A stretch of DNA of 64,000 nt from JAJYIW01 sp963781665 (GTDB lineage: Bacteria > Chloroflexota > Anaerolineae > Anaerolineales > Anaerolineaceae): NCBI GenBank assembly GCA_963781665.1, contig CAWAGA010000002.1:2108001-2172000 (forward strand), given 5' to 3'. The notes below the pieces were generated by a model. It did not search any database. It was not told the DNA's origin and was given only the letters and a program-made list of their open reading frames with translations. The number at the start of each line of letters is the position of its first letter. Position 1 is the first letter of the stretch. Of this stretch, positions 27,261 through 36,334 are shown one piece after another. The position numbers were made by a program, and so were the translations under genes.

Positions 27261-28179
27261 AATCGAATGGTTGCTTACCGGTGATCCAGCTGTCCGCTGG
27301 CAGGTGATGTGTGATCTTTGCGGAGCGGATGAGCCCACCTGGCGCCGCGAAAGGAGCAAAATTGCCACTGAAGGCTGGGGAGCCAGGTTACTTTCCTTTC
27401 AGGATGCTTCTGGCCTTTAGGCTGGGCAGCTTTATAACCACAAATGGTTATCTACCACCTACACCATGCTCCTTCTGCGCCGCTTTGGATTGGAACAGAA
27501 CAATTCTCAGGCACAAAGAGCCTGCCAGGTTTTGCTGTCGGGTGGATACCAGAATGGGGGCAGGATTAGTTTCGCCGGGAACAGCGAGCGGATTGATCTT
27601 GGTGTAACCGGTATGGTCTTATCCATCCTGGCATATTTTGGTTGTGCCGACGACCGTATTCATACGATCGCCGAGACCCTCGTAAGCCAACAAAAGCCGG
27701 ATGGCAGGTGGGAGCCCTGGCCCGGCAACGACCGGATGAAATACACATTTGGCGGTACCCTGCTGATCTTGGAAGGCCTGCATGAATACGAAAAGCAGTA
27801 TCCACAGCGAGCAGGATTGGTAATCGCAGCCCAAAGGAGTGGGCGTGAATTTTTGCTCAGGCACCGGCTCTTTATGATCGGGGTGGCAGATGAAAAACCT
27901 ATCGATGCCAGCATACTGCTCTTTTCTTTCCCACCCCGCTGGCATTATGACATCCTGGTGGCATTGGATTATTTCCGCGACTGCCAGGCAGAAAGAGACG
28001 AGCGCCTGGGGGATGCGATCGGTTTGCTCAAAAAGAAACGTAATACCGAAGGGAGTTGGAACCTGCAGAACAGGCATGCCGGAAAGACATTTTTCGAGAT
28101 GGAAGAAATCGGCAAACCCAGCCGTTGGAATACCTTGCGTGGGTTGCAGGTCCTTAAATGGTGGCAGGACTATACCTGA
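27253..28179 (+). CDS. Squalene-cyclase/prenyltransferase-like alpha/alpha-toroid protein (in-frame TAG)
   Basis: Read through one TAG at 27418-27420, the frame encodes 308 residues of an alpha/alpha-toroid protein. Repeats contain YNHKWLSTTYTMLLLRRFG, GWEPW-like QQKPDGRWEPWPG, GGTLLILEGL and GSWNLQNRHAGKTFFEME near the end. The stop falls in DASGL*AGQLYNHKW where a Trp (TGG) is natural. The codon before and after are good protein, so a single TGG to TAG change has occurred in the gene or in the data. Without readthrough only a 55-codon peptide would be made, plus possibly an internal start at ATG 27466. The fold suggests a terpenoid- or helical-scaffold function; catalytic DxDD/Zn motifs are not seen. 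Confidence 0.68.
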
Positions 28180-28194
28180 TGAAAGGCCTCAAAT

Positions 28195-29349
28195 TTGAAC
28201 CCAATTGACTTTACCCAACATAATGAGGAAGTTGCCCAGGTTTGGGAGTCTTATCGCGCCGGGCATCCAATCCGGGTGCCGTTTGGACCCCTGGGGATTA
28301 ATCCCCGCATCTGGGTTCTGGACCCGCGCCTGAACACGGAAGGCATTACCTGGGAGCAGTTCAGCAACGACCCCGAGCTCATGTTCCAGACCTGCCTGAA
28401 ATACAGTTATTACGTCACCCATACCATACCCCAGGATTGCGAGATGGGCGTACCGCGCGCCTGTTGGGAAATCCATAACGATTTCGGCAATGTTTGGGAA
28501 GAAGCCTGGTTTGGCTGCCAGATCATCTATCCCCAGGGACAGGTCAGTGCCACGCTGCCTCGCTATACCGGCAGCCGCAAGGAAGGGGTTTTCGAGAGGG
28601 GAATGCCCGGGCCGTTCGATGGATTCGCCGGTCAAATTCGTGATTACTATGAATATTTCGTTGATCGGGCAAGCAGCTATGCGTTCTACGACCGTCCGGT
28701 AAGGGTGTTGGCGCCGTATCCGCTGGGTACTGACGGGCCATTTACGGTTGCTTTCGGGCTGCGTGGGCCCGAGCTGCTTGAAGATATGCTCCTGGATGAA
28801 GATTATTACCACCGCCTGATGGATTTCATCGTTACGGCGATCGTCGAAAGAGTGCAGGCCTGGCGGGTTTACCTCGGTGAAGAACTGCGGCCGGTGCGGA
28901 TCAATTTCGCTGACGACGCCATTCAATACCTGTCGCTGCGCCATTATCGTGACCTGATTCTGCCATATCATAAACGTTTGTTTAGCGCGCTTTATGGTGA
29001 AGGCCCGCATGCCATGCACCTGTGTGGTAACGTCCAGCGTCATCTGGGGACCATTGCAAGGGAGTTGAATGTGAATTCATTCGATACCGGATTCCCGATC
29101 GACTTTTCAACTCTTCGCGAGGAAGTGGGCGATAAGGTTGAGATTCAGGGTGGGGTGCAGGTTGGCGACCTGCTGCAGCGCACGGCGGCTGAGGTCTTTT
29201 CCTTATCTGAAAAAATTTTAAAGAGCGGAATCTTCCGCGGGAAGCGTTTTATCTTTAAGGAGGCCAATAACCTGCCTCCGCAAACACCAATCGCAAACAT
29301 CGAAGCCATGTACGCCGCCGCTCGAACGTTCGGCCGGTATGAGGATTAA
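28195..29349 (+). CDS. Uroporphyrinogen-decarboxylase-family protein (methyltransferase type)
   Basis: This 384-residue protein belongs to the UroD/MtaA/CmuA superfamily, which includes haem-pathway decarboxylases and cobamide- or CoM-dependent methyltransferases. The visible family features are LRHYRDLILPYHKRLFSAL, HAMHLCGNVQRHLGTIARELNVNSFDTG, where HLCG/His binds zinc in methyltransferase members, and EIQGGVQVGDLLQ at the end of the barrel. It lacks the N-terminal RQAGRYL motif of true HemE. TTG 28195 starts 15 bases after the toroid gene, so it is in the same operon as the MBL and toroid genes. Substrate unknown. Confidence 0.78.
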   Translation: MNPIDFTQHNEEVAQVWESYRAGHPIRVPFGPLGINPRIWVLDPRLNTEGITWEQFSNDPELMFQTCLKYSYYVTHTIPQDCEMGVPRACWEIHNDFGNVWEEAWFGCQIIYPQGQVSATLPRYTGSRKEGVFERGMPGPFDGFAGQIRDYYEYFVDRASSYAFYDRPVRVLAPYPLGTDGPFTVAFGLRGPELLEDMLLDEDYYHRLMDFIVTAIVERVQAWRVYLGEELRPVRINFADDAIQYLSLRHYRDLILPYHKRLFSALYGEGPHAMHLCGNVQRHLGTIARELNVNSFDTGFPIDFSTLREEVGDKVEIQGGVQVGDLLQRTAAEVFSLSEKILKSGIFRGKRFIFKEANNLPPQTPIANIEAMYAAARTFGRYED

Positions 29350-29384
29350 AGAATCCGGGTTTGGATTGATTGAGAGGGAGAATT

Positions 29385-29968
29385 ATGAAAAAACAGGTTT
29401 CCTGGTTTGGCGTCATCCTTTTTACGGCCCTCGCCTGCCGGTTTTAATCCCGGGAGTGAGAGCTACAGAAACACCTGGTGTGTTTACCGATCCAGTCAAT
29501 TACAGCAAGCATGGAATTGGTTTTACCATTCCAGCAGGCTGGCGGATCATTCTTGAAACTGCGGATCTCACGGCCCAACCGGACAATGATTACTATGGAT
29601 TAGGCGTAAAACCCTATATCGTGATTGAACAATCTTCTCAGACCGGACCGGGTTCCCTTTATTTCACGATAGCCATTTCTCCATTAGCAGAAGGAGAAAC
29701 GCTTGAATCTCGTTATAACCAGGCTTATGAGGGTGCAATCCCTGAACCCGAGAAAATTACTGAACAGGTTATCGACTTAAACAATACAAGCGGCTATGAG
29801 ATTAAATATGAACGCCCGTGGGGCGAACCCTGGTGGAAATTTGACGATGTCTGGATGGAAAAAGAAGGCTTGATCTACGTGCTTTCATTCAGAGGCTCTC
29901 CGAGTTCCTTTAACTCAACTATGGAAACCCGAAACTTGCTCATCGCCAGTTTCCATTTTGAGGAGTAA
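29385..29968 (+). CDS. Lipoprotein (frameshifted)
   Basis: ATG 29385, after AGAGGGAGAATT, gives MKKQVSWFGVILFTALAC, a perfect lipoprotein signal with a lipobox ending LxxC, but this frame hits TAA two codons later. The long downstream frame continues at ~29447 with ATETPGVFTDPVNYSKHGIGF and a PsbP-like/secreted domain to 29968. Adding one T to TTTT at 29442-29445 joins the two into a 194-residue lipoprotein. The mature part (residues ~30-190) is a mixed beta domain found in secreted proteins of unknown role. It follows the UroD-type gene after 35 bases. Confidence 0.65.
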
Positions 29969-29989
29969 CCCCATATACATCCTGCCTGA

Positions 29990-31078
29990 TCATCTCTTTT
30001 CAATAATCCGGGAAAAAGCCTGGAGGTAGCTTGAATCCCCTCCTTGTTTTCTGAGCAACCAATACTCGGCGCCCCAGAAGAGATAAGCGTAAAGCTCGCC
30101 GGCCTTCATCCAGGCGTTGTAGTTTGTGATGATGTGTTCCGGCAAACACGAAGCCATCCGCTGACCCGAGGGGTTGGGGGGCGTGGTTACCGCCTCCCAG
30201 GGTTCTGCCTGGCCTTCGGTGACCATGAGTTTGCGCTCATGAGTTTGAGCCCAGTCGAACAACTGTTTTCGTTTCCGCTCTTGCCAGGTGCCCTCGCTGC
30301 CTTCAAGGTAGAGGGTTTTGTTCCCCAATGCGATGAGGGCATGCCGCGGGTAGTAATCAATCCCGACGATATTGGCATTTTTTCGAGCGACGGCAAGCGA
30401 ATCCCCCTGGTCGCGGGTGCGCCACCACTGTGAAAGACGCACCGGTAAAGAAGTCGGTAAAAAGGCGTTCATCATCAATGGCCGGGTTGGGTCAGCCTGC
30501 CTGAGCGCTTCAGCTTCATGTTCGACGAAGGCCGCATCCAGGCGCCAGGTATGCTCCACACCGAGGGGATCGACAGCATCGTGTTCGAGCTGCCAGGTGA
30601 TTATACTTTTTCGATCTTGATAGCGTTCCACCAGGCGGTTGATTTGTTCGATGGCTGCCTCCAGGAGGGAAGGGTGCGAGGCAGGTGTCACTCGTTTGCC
30701 CTCTGGGAAGGGGATTTCCAGGTGGTGTTGAGGGGCAAAAAACTCGGGATAGCCAAACGTTTTCAGCGGACCGAGGCACAGGATAATTTTCTTTCCATGC
30801 GATTCGGCTACATCGATTTGCCAATCAAGCTCGTCGAATGAAAATCGTCCCGGCGTGGGTTCTATCTGGTTCCAATAAGCGCCCAAGCGGATCACCTGGA
30901 ATGGATAGCCCAGGAGCTGTTCCAGGGTGGTGCGCCGATCCAGTCCGAAAGTAGTAGCTTGCAAAGGTCTGTAACTGATGCCTAAGAGCGTCGGGCCGGG
31001 CGAGGCGACCTCGATTCGCTGCCAACTGGTGGTCAAGGGCTGCCCGGCTGTCCTCAAGCGGAATTCCAACAACTTCAT
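29990..31078 (-). CDS. Glycoside-hydrolase-like TIM-barrel protein
   Basis: This 362-residue protein resembles the catalytic barrel of beta-galactosidase/cellulase-like (GH42-like, GH-A clan) enzymes. Landmarks are VIRLGAYWNQIEPTPGRFSFDELD (barrel strand 2), a strand-4 acid/base-like segment IITWQLEHDA and a strand-7 nucleophile-like KLMVTEGQAEPW, with a Trp-rich end. Only the barrel is present, no carbohydrate-binding domain or signal peptide is seen, so it may act in the cytoplasm. The exact GH family and substrate are not resolved. Confidence 0.68.
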   Translation of the reverse strand: MKLLEFRLRTAGQPLTTSWQRIEVASPGPTLLGISYRPLQATTFGLDRRTTLEQLLGYPFQVIRLGAYWNQIEPTPGRFSFDELDWQIDVAESHGKKIILCLGPLKTFGYPEFFAPQHHLEIPFPEGKRVTPASHPSLLEAAIEQINRLVERYQDRKSIITWQLEHDAVDPLGVEHTWRLDAAFVEHEAEALRQADPTRPLMMNAFLPTSLPVRLSQWWRTRDQGDSLAVARKNANIVGIDYYPRHALIALGNKTLYLEGSEGTWQERKRKQLFDWAQTHERKLMVTEGQAEPWEAVTTPPNPSGQRMASCLPEHIITNYNAWMKAGELYAYLFWGAEYWLLRKQGGDSSYLQAFSRIIEKR

Positions 31079-31113
31079 GCTGTACCTGAGTCTTTCGGTG
31101 CTGTGCCTGTTTC

Positions 31114-31716
31114 CTAGAAAAGCAAGGGAATGAATCGCCGGGTGCGCTGCATGTAATCAATATATGTCTGTCCAAAGGCCTGGACCAATGCTTTCTCTTC
31201 AACCTTTACCCGATAAAGGTGCCCGGCAAACACACAGGTCAATAATACGAGCGTGCTTGCCCAGTTGGTGACTGCCAGGCCAACCCCAAGCATGGTTAAA
31301 AAGGTGCCGCTGTATGCCGGGTGCCGGATGCGGCGATAAGGACCATGCTTCACGATGGTCTGGTCGGGAGTTACTGCTACATCGCGGGTAAAGAATCTCC
31401 CCAAGGTGCGGATAGCGTACCAGCGCAGTCCGGTGCCGGATACGATCGCCATGATACCAACCACAAAAATGGCGTTTCTCTGCCAGATGATCCCTGCTGC
31501 CGGAATGAGCCAGGCTAGGAGAAAATTTAAAGCCAGGCCGGTCCATTGCAACCCGATCAATACCCACATGGAGCTGCGATCCTGAACGAATACCGCCTTG
31601 CGAGAGGTTTTTGCCATTTGCGTGGCCATTCCGATCCCTTCTGGAACTAACCATATCAGGCATGCTGCCAGAAAGACTATGGTGGCTGTCAGGTTCGCAT
31701 AAATAAGGGGCAGCAC
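31114..31716 (-). CDS. Isoprenylcysteine-methyltransferase-like membrane protein, second copy
   Basis: This 200-residue membrane protein starts at GTG 31716 after AAGGAGAAGG on the minus strand. It has about four hydrophobic helices and the SAM-binding RIRHPAYSGTFLTMLG motif (~125-140) typical of the ICMT/PEMT group. The end reads YMQRTRRFIPLLF, close in style to the copy at 25880-26443. It is 35 bases upstream of the glycosidase-like gene in the same direction; the pairing may be operonic but a shared role is not evident. Confidence 0.8.
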   Translation of the reverse strand: MLPLIYANLTATIVFLAACLIWLVPEGIGMATQMAKTSRKAVFVQDRSSMWVLIGLQWTGLALNFLLAWLIPAAGIIWQRNAIFVVGIMAIVSGTGLRWYAIRTLGRFFTRDVAVTPDQTIVKHGPYRRIRHPAYSGTFLTMLGVGLAVTNWASTLVLLTCVFAGHLYRVKVEEKALVQAFGQTYIDYMQRTRRFIPLLF

Positions 31717-31785
31717 ATCCTTCTCCTTGTGTCGCTGATTGGTTTCGGGTAATCCATACTTAAATTTTGCATAATAAGTTATGTC

Positions 31786-33198
31786 TTACACCTGATGGTT
31801 TTTATCGTCCTCAAACACTCGCCGGTAGAGGTCCGACTGAAGAAGCGTTTCCGGGTCATAATTGTGTTTTAGATCCAGGAAGGTGTCGACGGCTGCATTT
31901 CCCATACTCTGGCGATATTGGATGCGGGTCAAAAAGTGATCTTTGGCAAGGTAAAATTTTCCACCGGCTTCAACCACGATAGCAATCATTTCCTTCAAAG
32001 TCTTTTGCAGTGCTGGTGCATTCCGGCGCGGATTTTGGTAATTAAGCTCGAGCGAAAATCCATCGACCTGGTAGCTCAGCAAGGAATTATCGTGTTGGTG
32101 ACGCTTGATTATGCACCACAACGGCATGCATCCCTGCTGTTGGGAATAACGCAGCACGCTGGAAAAGATTTGTTCGGAGTGGGCAGTGGGAACAAAAGCC
32201 TGGAATGTCTCGACCCCTCTGGTGAAGGTGGCGTGGTAAGCGGAAAAAGCCAGCGGGGGCCAAAAGGTAAAGGTAAACAGATCTTGCTTTTTAGCCTTCG
32301 AGTTCTGGCCAAGACGCCCCCACCAATCATTGGCAAGGTTCAGAGCGTGGATGCCTGGCTGTATAACCGGGCGCCACAGGGCAGCCGCTGCAGTCAGCGC
32401 CCGAGTTTCCACCTGGTTGATTTCGCTGGAGATGGATAATGGCGAAAACGGTTCTTTGTTATCCCTCGCAAGAGCGGTGAAGGTAACATTGCCTCGTCCA
32501 AGTTGTTTTCCGGTCGCGAAGCCATCCAACCAGGCTTCCAGGAAATCACAATCCAGGTCATCTCTGGCAATCAAGCCGAGGATTTCTGGCAGAGATGCAC
32601 CCCTCTGCCGCCTCACCGTAACATACCTCGATGCAATGGGTTGCAGCTGGAGAGTGACCGCGGTGATGATGCCCAATAATCCTAACCCGCCTACAATTGC
32701 ATTGAAGAGCTGGCAGTCGCGATCCGGTTTAAGGGTACAGGTTTCACCGGTTACAAATATCACGTCCAGCGAAAGGACATGTACCCCAAATGGACCGGCC
32801 TTCCACTCGTTGCGACCATTCACGTTCATCGCAACACAGCCGCCAATAGTAACGTCGGGTGTGGATGGAGCCACGGGTGGCCACCAGCCATCCTTCCAGG
32901 CCCTCTGGATCATTTCCCTCAGGGTTACCCCTGGTTCCACCCGTATGATTCCTCGGACAGGGTCCCAGGAGAGAATCTGGCGCATTTGGGAAAGATCGAT
33001 AACGACGCCGCCGCTGTTTAAGCCTGCATCGGTATAGCTGTGACCAGAGCCGCGCGGGATCACCGCCATGTGTTGGCTTCGTGCAGCTGCCAGAGCGTCA
33101 GCGATTCCATCTACGTCTCGAACCTGGACGACGTAACATAGCGAGTGGGAGGATTTGCTCCAGTTAACGATCTCAGTCTGCATCCCCAGAAGAGACAT
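31786..33198 (-). CDS. FAD-linked oxidase (DprE1/PCMH type)
   Basis: This 470-residue flavoenzyme has the PCMH FAD domain at the N-terminus: VIPRGSGHSYTDAGLNSGGVVIDLS, the GVTLREMIQRAWKDGWW segment and TPDVTIGGCVAMNVNGRN, the flavin pyrophosphate loop. The C-terminal ~250 residues (QAFVPTAHSEQIF; DGFSLELNYQNP; LAKDHFLTRIQYRQSMG) resemble DprE1 and related sugar-lactone or arabinono-lactone oxidases. A decaprenylphosphoryl-sugar epimerase role is possible but no DprE2 neighbour is present. I start at 33198, after AAGGGA on the minus strand; an upstream in-frame start at 33315 adds a non-conserved tail. Confidence 0.78.
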   Translation of the reverse strand: MSLLGMQTEIVNWSKSSHSLCYVVQVRDVDGIADALAAARSQHMAVIPRGSGHSYTDAGLNSGGVVIDLSQMRQILSWDPVRGIIRVEPGVTLREMIQRAWKDGWWPPVAPSTPDVTIGGCVAMNVNGRNEWKAGPFGVHVLSLDVIFVTGETCTLKPDRDCQLFNAIVGGLGLLGIITAVTLQLQPIASRYVTVRRQRGASLPEILGLIARDDLDCDFLEAWLDGFATGKQLGRGNVTFTALARDNKEPFSPLSISSEINQVETRALTAAAALWRPVIQPGIHALNLANDWWGRLGQNSKAKKQDLFTFTFWPPLAFSAYHATFTRGVETFQAFVPTAHSEQIFSSVLRYSQQQGCMPLWCIIKRHQHDNSLLSYQVDGFSLELNYQNPRRNAPALQKTLKEMIAIVVEAGGKFYLAKDHFLTRIQYRQSMGNAAVDTFLDLKHNYDPETLLQSDLYRRVFEDDKNHQV

Positions 33199-33427
33199 AA
33201 TCAATTTCCCTTGAAATCTACCTCGCAGGAGGTTTCTTTCTACCGACCACAGTATAGTCGAAAACGGTGAAATAAATATGAATGTTATCTGCCAGTTTTG
33301 ATCACGACCGGCCATTGGCCATAAAAACCAATATTTCGTAGAAGGCTAAAACCCCAAGGTTCTAATCGTAAGTATAATTATTAAGAGTCCACATATATAA
33401 CTATTCTTCTGCATCAAAAACCGGAGA

Positions 33428-33637
33428 ATGATGATGATGTCCCTGCTGGCTTCATCCGTCCCGGAAATTATCGATTTTCTCCTTCCGGCGTTAGACTTTC
33501 GACTCGGGAGTGATGCCAGCATGATCGTACGCGACCATGCAACAGACGCGCTCGGGGCCTATGGCGCTACAAGAAGACCGGCAGCGGAAAAAGCTTACCC
33601 CCTGCTCAAGACGCTCGAATTCGTGAGCGCATCCTGA
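33428..33637 (+). other. Short open frame resembling a HEAT-repeat fragment
   Basis: This 69-codon frame starts at an ATG run and encodes a segment, SMIVRDHATDALGAYGAT, that resembles one HEAT repeat, with a hydrophobic IIDFLLPAL helix before it. A stop follows directly, so it is either a truncated remnant or chance. The surrounding 490-base spacer (33199-33687) shows nothing else that I recognise. Confidence 0.3.
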
Positions 33638-33687
33638 CCAACCGAATTTTAATGTGGGTAACGATCTATCTGTTGAAGGAGGGTTCC

Positions 33688-34632
33688 ATGCAAGATTCTG
33701 AGCTGATAAGCTGGTTGGTCAATGCCGGCACTCCTTCGATCCGTTATCTGACCCAGGTCAACCTTGCTGGCTGCCTGGAGAATGATCCAAAAGTCATCGC
33801 AGCCCGCCAGGCCATCATGACTGAGGGACCGGCTCCGGCTGTCCTTTCCCTTCAAAGTGAAAAGGGGAACTGGCAGGGCGAACGCAGCTATTACACGCCG
33901 AAATACGTCAGCACCCACTGGAACCTGATGCTGCTTACCGAATTATGCGTCGATAGCGCTGATGATCGTTTCCAAAAGGGAGTTGAATATATGCTGGATG
34001 CGACCAAGGCCGAGTTAGGCGAACAGCTAGGAGCCCATTTATTCAAGTGGTCGTGCTTCTGGGGGAATCTGCTTCGCTACAGTCTGCGTGGTGGAACATT
34101 GGACGACGCCCGCATCGAAAAGATTGTCGATTATCTGGCAGCAGACCTTCAGGATGGGCCTTGTCGCTGCCCAGCCAATGGTGGTTATGCCTGCGCCTGG
34201 GGAGTGGTGCGCTCGTTGTGGGGGCTGGCTGCCATTCCGCTGGGGCAGCGCTCGCCTGGGTTCAACCGGGCGATTAATCTGGGTGTGAAATTCCTTTTAG
34301 AAACGTTCCAATTGGCAGAGGCCACTTACCCCACGTCGCCGGTGCGTCGCGGGGTAAGCCCGCTGTGGTTCAGGCTTAATTTTCCTTTGTTTTACCAGGT
34401 AGATATCCTGTTTACTTTGCGGGTAATGGATGAATTGAACCAGCTTGAACACCCGCGGGCTCGACGGGCTTTGAGTTGGCTGGCGCAGCGCCGAGGCAGC
34501 GATGGCCGCTGGTCAGGAAGCAGCCCCTTTCGCCGGCGAACCTGGTCAGAATTAGGTGACCGCCAGGAGACCGACCGCAGGGTGTCGCTCCATGCGAGCC
34601 AGATTTTGAAGCGCGCCGGGGGCAGTGAATAA
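33688..34632 (+). CDS. Squalene-cyclase/prenyltransferase-like alpha/alpha-toroid protein, intact copy
   Basis: This 314-residue protein is a relative of the broken gene at 27253-28179: PSIRYLTQVNLAG near the N-terminus, the YYTPKYVSTHWNLMLLTEL repeat, CRCPANGGYACAWGVVRSLWGL, and GSDGRWSGSSPFRRRTW at the end. The repeating ~45-residue helix-hairpin units suggest the alpha/alpha toroid of squalene cyclases, but a DxDD-type acid motif is not obvious. ATG 33688 follows GAAGGAGGG, so it is preferred to a start at 33652. It stands alone on this strand, 150 bases before a small conserved-looking gene. Confidence 0.75.
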   Translation: MQDSELISWLVNAGTPSIRYLTQVNLAGCLENDPKVIAARQAIMTEGPAPAVLSLQSEKGNWQGERSYYTPKYVSTHWNLMLLTELCVDSADDRFQKGVEYMLDATKAELGEQLGAHLFKWSCFWGNLLRYSLRGGTLDDARIEKIVDYLAADLQDGPCRCPANGGYACAWGVVRSLWGLAAIPLGQRSPGFNRAINLGVKFLLETFQLAEATYPTSPVRRGVSPLWFRLNFPLFYQVDILFTLRVMDELNQLEHPRARRALSWLAQRRGSDGRWSGSSPFRRRTWSELGDRQETDRRVSLHASQILKRAGGSE

Positions 34633-34779
34633 ACTCCCTGGAAGCCTTTCGAATTACGCCTGTTGGATTCAGCCCCAGGATAAGTATCTTACCCATCAGC
34701 CCAGAGGCTTTGATCGATTTACTGCAAGCAGGTTCTGCCAATATCTCTTGAATATCAATGAATTACAAGGAAAATGTCT

Positions 34780-35175
34780 ATGCAAAATTCACCGGGCGGA
34801 TCGATTTTCCCTTATTTTTATAAAGATGGCGAGCTTTTCGGCGTTCACTTTGGCAGTTTTTTCTCCGATGAGGATAGGCTGATCAAATTGATTCAAGCTG
34901 AAAAAGCCTTTTTCTTAAAACAAAACCGTACGATTCCTGTCTGGATCGACTTCTATGAAACCAGGCTGACCGATATAGTGCTTGGGGAATTCATCGACTA
35001 CCTCAAAAGCTCTGCCCCCCGGATTCCTAAACTTGGGATCGTTGGTTGTTCATTGAGGGATAAGGGAAGAATAAACAAGCTCATCAAGAATACTGCAGAG
35101 CTGTCCTCTTTAATAATCAAGTATTATAACGATCCCGAAGAGGCTAAAACCTGGCTGGTCAGCGAACGCGAATGA
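34780..35175 (+). CDS. Hypothetical protein, STAS-like size
   Basis: This 131-residue cytoplasmic protein has an alternating strand-helix pattern: VWIDFYETRLTDIVLGEFIDYL, then IPKLGIVGCSLRDKGRINKLI, which resembles a small STAS-like or SpoIIAA-like alpha/beta fold but lacks a clear signature. I do not recognise a family. ATG 34780 follows AAGG at a good distance; the ATG six bases earlier is too close. Its stop overlaps the start of the dipeptidase gene by four bases (ATGA), so the two are translated together. Confidence 0.65.
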   Translation: MQNSPGGSIFPYFYKDGELFGVHFGSFFSDEDRLIKLIQAEKAFFLKQNRTIPVWIDFYETRLTDIVLGEFIDYLKSSAPRIPKLGIVGCSLRDKGRINKLIKNTAELSSLIIKYYNDPEEAKTWLVSERE

Positions 35176-36230
35176 TGATCAACCTGCCGCTGGTCGATTC
35201 TCATCTCGACCTGGCTGAGAACGCCACCATTTTCGGGCGTGACCTGACCTTGAGCGCCGCAGAAATCCGCGCCTTGGAAAAACGTACTTCACGTCAGGCG
35301 ACGGTTTCACTGCCAGAGCTTTGCCAGGGTGGAATTGCTGTGGTCATTGCGACCGTAACCCCTGGTTTCCTGGACGCTGACGTAGGCGAGGATTTTACCC
35401 CCCAATCTGGGATCTACCACACTCCGGAAGAGGCTGAAGCCCAGGCGCTAAAGCAGATTGCGCTTTATGAGCGCTGGGAAAAAGAAGACCTAATCCGGCT
35501 GGTCAAATCCAGAAACGATTTAGACGATCACCTGCGGTTATGGCAAAATGATCGCCTGCCAGGCCTCGTTTTGCTAATGGAAAGTGCAGATCCAATCCTG
35601 CAGGTCGGCGATCTGCCTGGCTGGTGGAAGCTTGGCCTGCGCATGGTCGGGTTGACTTTTGGGGACACACGATTTGGGGCAGGTGTCGCCGGCGGCAGCA
35701 TGGATTTCGAGAAAGGGGGATTAACCCCGGACGGGTTAGCGTTGCTGGACAAGATGGGCGAGCTGGGGATGATCTGGGATATTTCACATCTTTCCGATGC
35801 AGGAATCTGGCAAGGGCTGGATGCAGGCTTTTACTCTGTGTGCGCATCACATGCCAACGCCCGCCGACTGACGTTGACCAATCGTCACCTGAGTGATGAC
35901 GTTATTGCTGCTGTCGGAAAAAAAGGCGGCGTTATCGGCCTGGTCTTATACAATGGATTTCTGGATCAAGGGTGGAGCCACGATCATTCGCTGCCGGTTA
36001 CATTGGAGCAACATCTGCGCCGTCAGGTAGAATACGTGGCAGCTGTTGCCGGTTGGGACCATGTCGGGATTGGATCGGATCTGGATGGCGGCTTCGGGTT
36101 GGAAGAATGCCCCCAGGAGATCGACACCGTGGCTGATCTGCACCGGATTGGAGCCGTGCTTCCGCCAGAACGCCGGGCTGCTGTTCTCAGTGAGAATTGG
36201 TTGAGTTTCCTGACGAGATCATTGCCTTGA
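35172..36230 (+). CDS. Membrane-dipeptidase-family (M19) zinc hydrolase
   Basis: This 352-residue protein belongs to the M19 renal-dipeptidase family. VDSHLDLAEN has the HxD zinc pair, the bridging Glu lies in LVLLMESAD (~138), the barrel segment GMIWDISHLSD has His in DxSH, and CASHANARRL carries the next His. The end DHVGIGSDLDGGFG carries the Asp in the substrate/metal region. Such enzymes cleave small dipeptides, often with a D-residue; several bacterial ones are amidohydrolases instead. No signal peptide is seen. It is coupled to the small gene before it. Confidence 0.85.
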   Translation: MMINLPLVDSHLDLAENATIFGRDLTLSAAEIRALEKRTSRQATVSLPELCQGGIAVVIATVTPGFLDADVGEDFTPQSGIYHTPEEAEAQALKQIALYERWEKEDLIRLVKSRNDLDDHLRLWQNDRLPGLVLLMESADPILQVGDLPGWWKLGLRMVGLTFGDTRFGAGVAGGSMDFEKGGLTPDGLALLDKMGELGMIWDISHLSDAGIWQGLDAGFYSVCASHANARRLTLTNRHLSDDVIAAVGKKGGVIGLVLYNGFLDQGWSHDHSLPVTLEQHLRRQVEYVAAVAGWDHVGIGSDLDGGFGLEECPQEIDTVADLHRIGAVLPPERRAAVLSENWLSFLTRSLP

Positions 36231-36281
36231 TCGCTGCCTTATTTACCAATAATTGATTGGTCCCTATTCCCAGTTTGCTTA

Positions 36282-36310
36282 TTGACTCCACCCGGTTTAT
36301 TTGTTATAAC
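36282..36310 (+). promoter_or_regulatory. Promoter of the trp operon
   Basis: TTGACT (36282-36287) and TATAAC (36305-36310) are separated by 17 bases and lie just upstream of the T-box leader. The expected transcript start is near 36317. Confidence 0.65.
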
Positions 36311-36334
36311 CATACATAACATAATAAAGGCTTT

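Noticed and set aside
3368..27420. Idea that TAG is reassigned or suppressed in this genome, because two broken genes contain TAG
   Set aside because: One of the two is a truncated relic and many intact genes end normally with TAG, so mutation or error is simpler.
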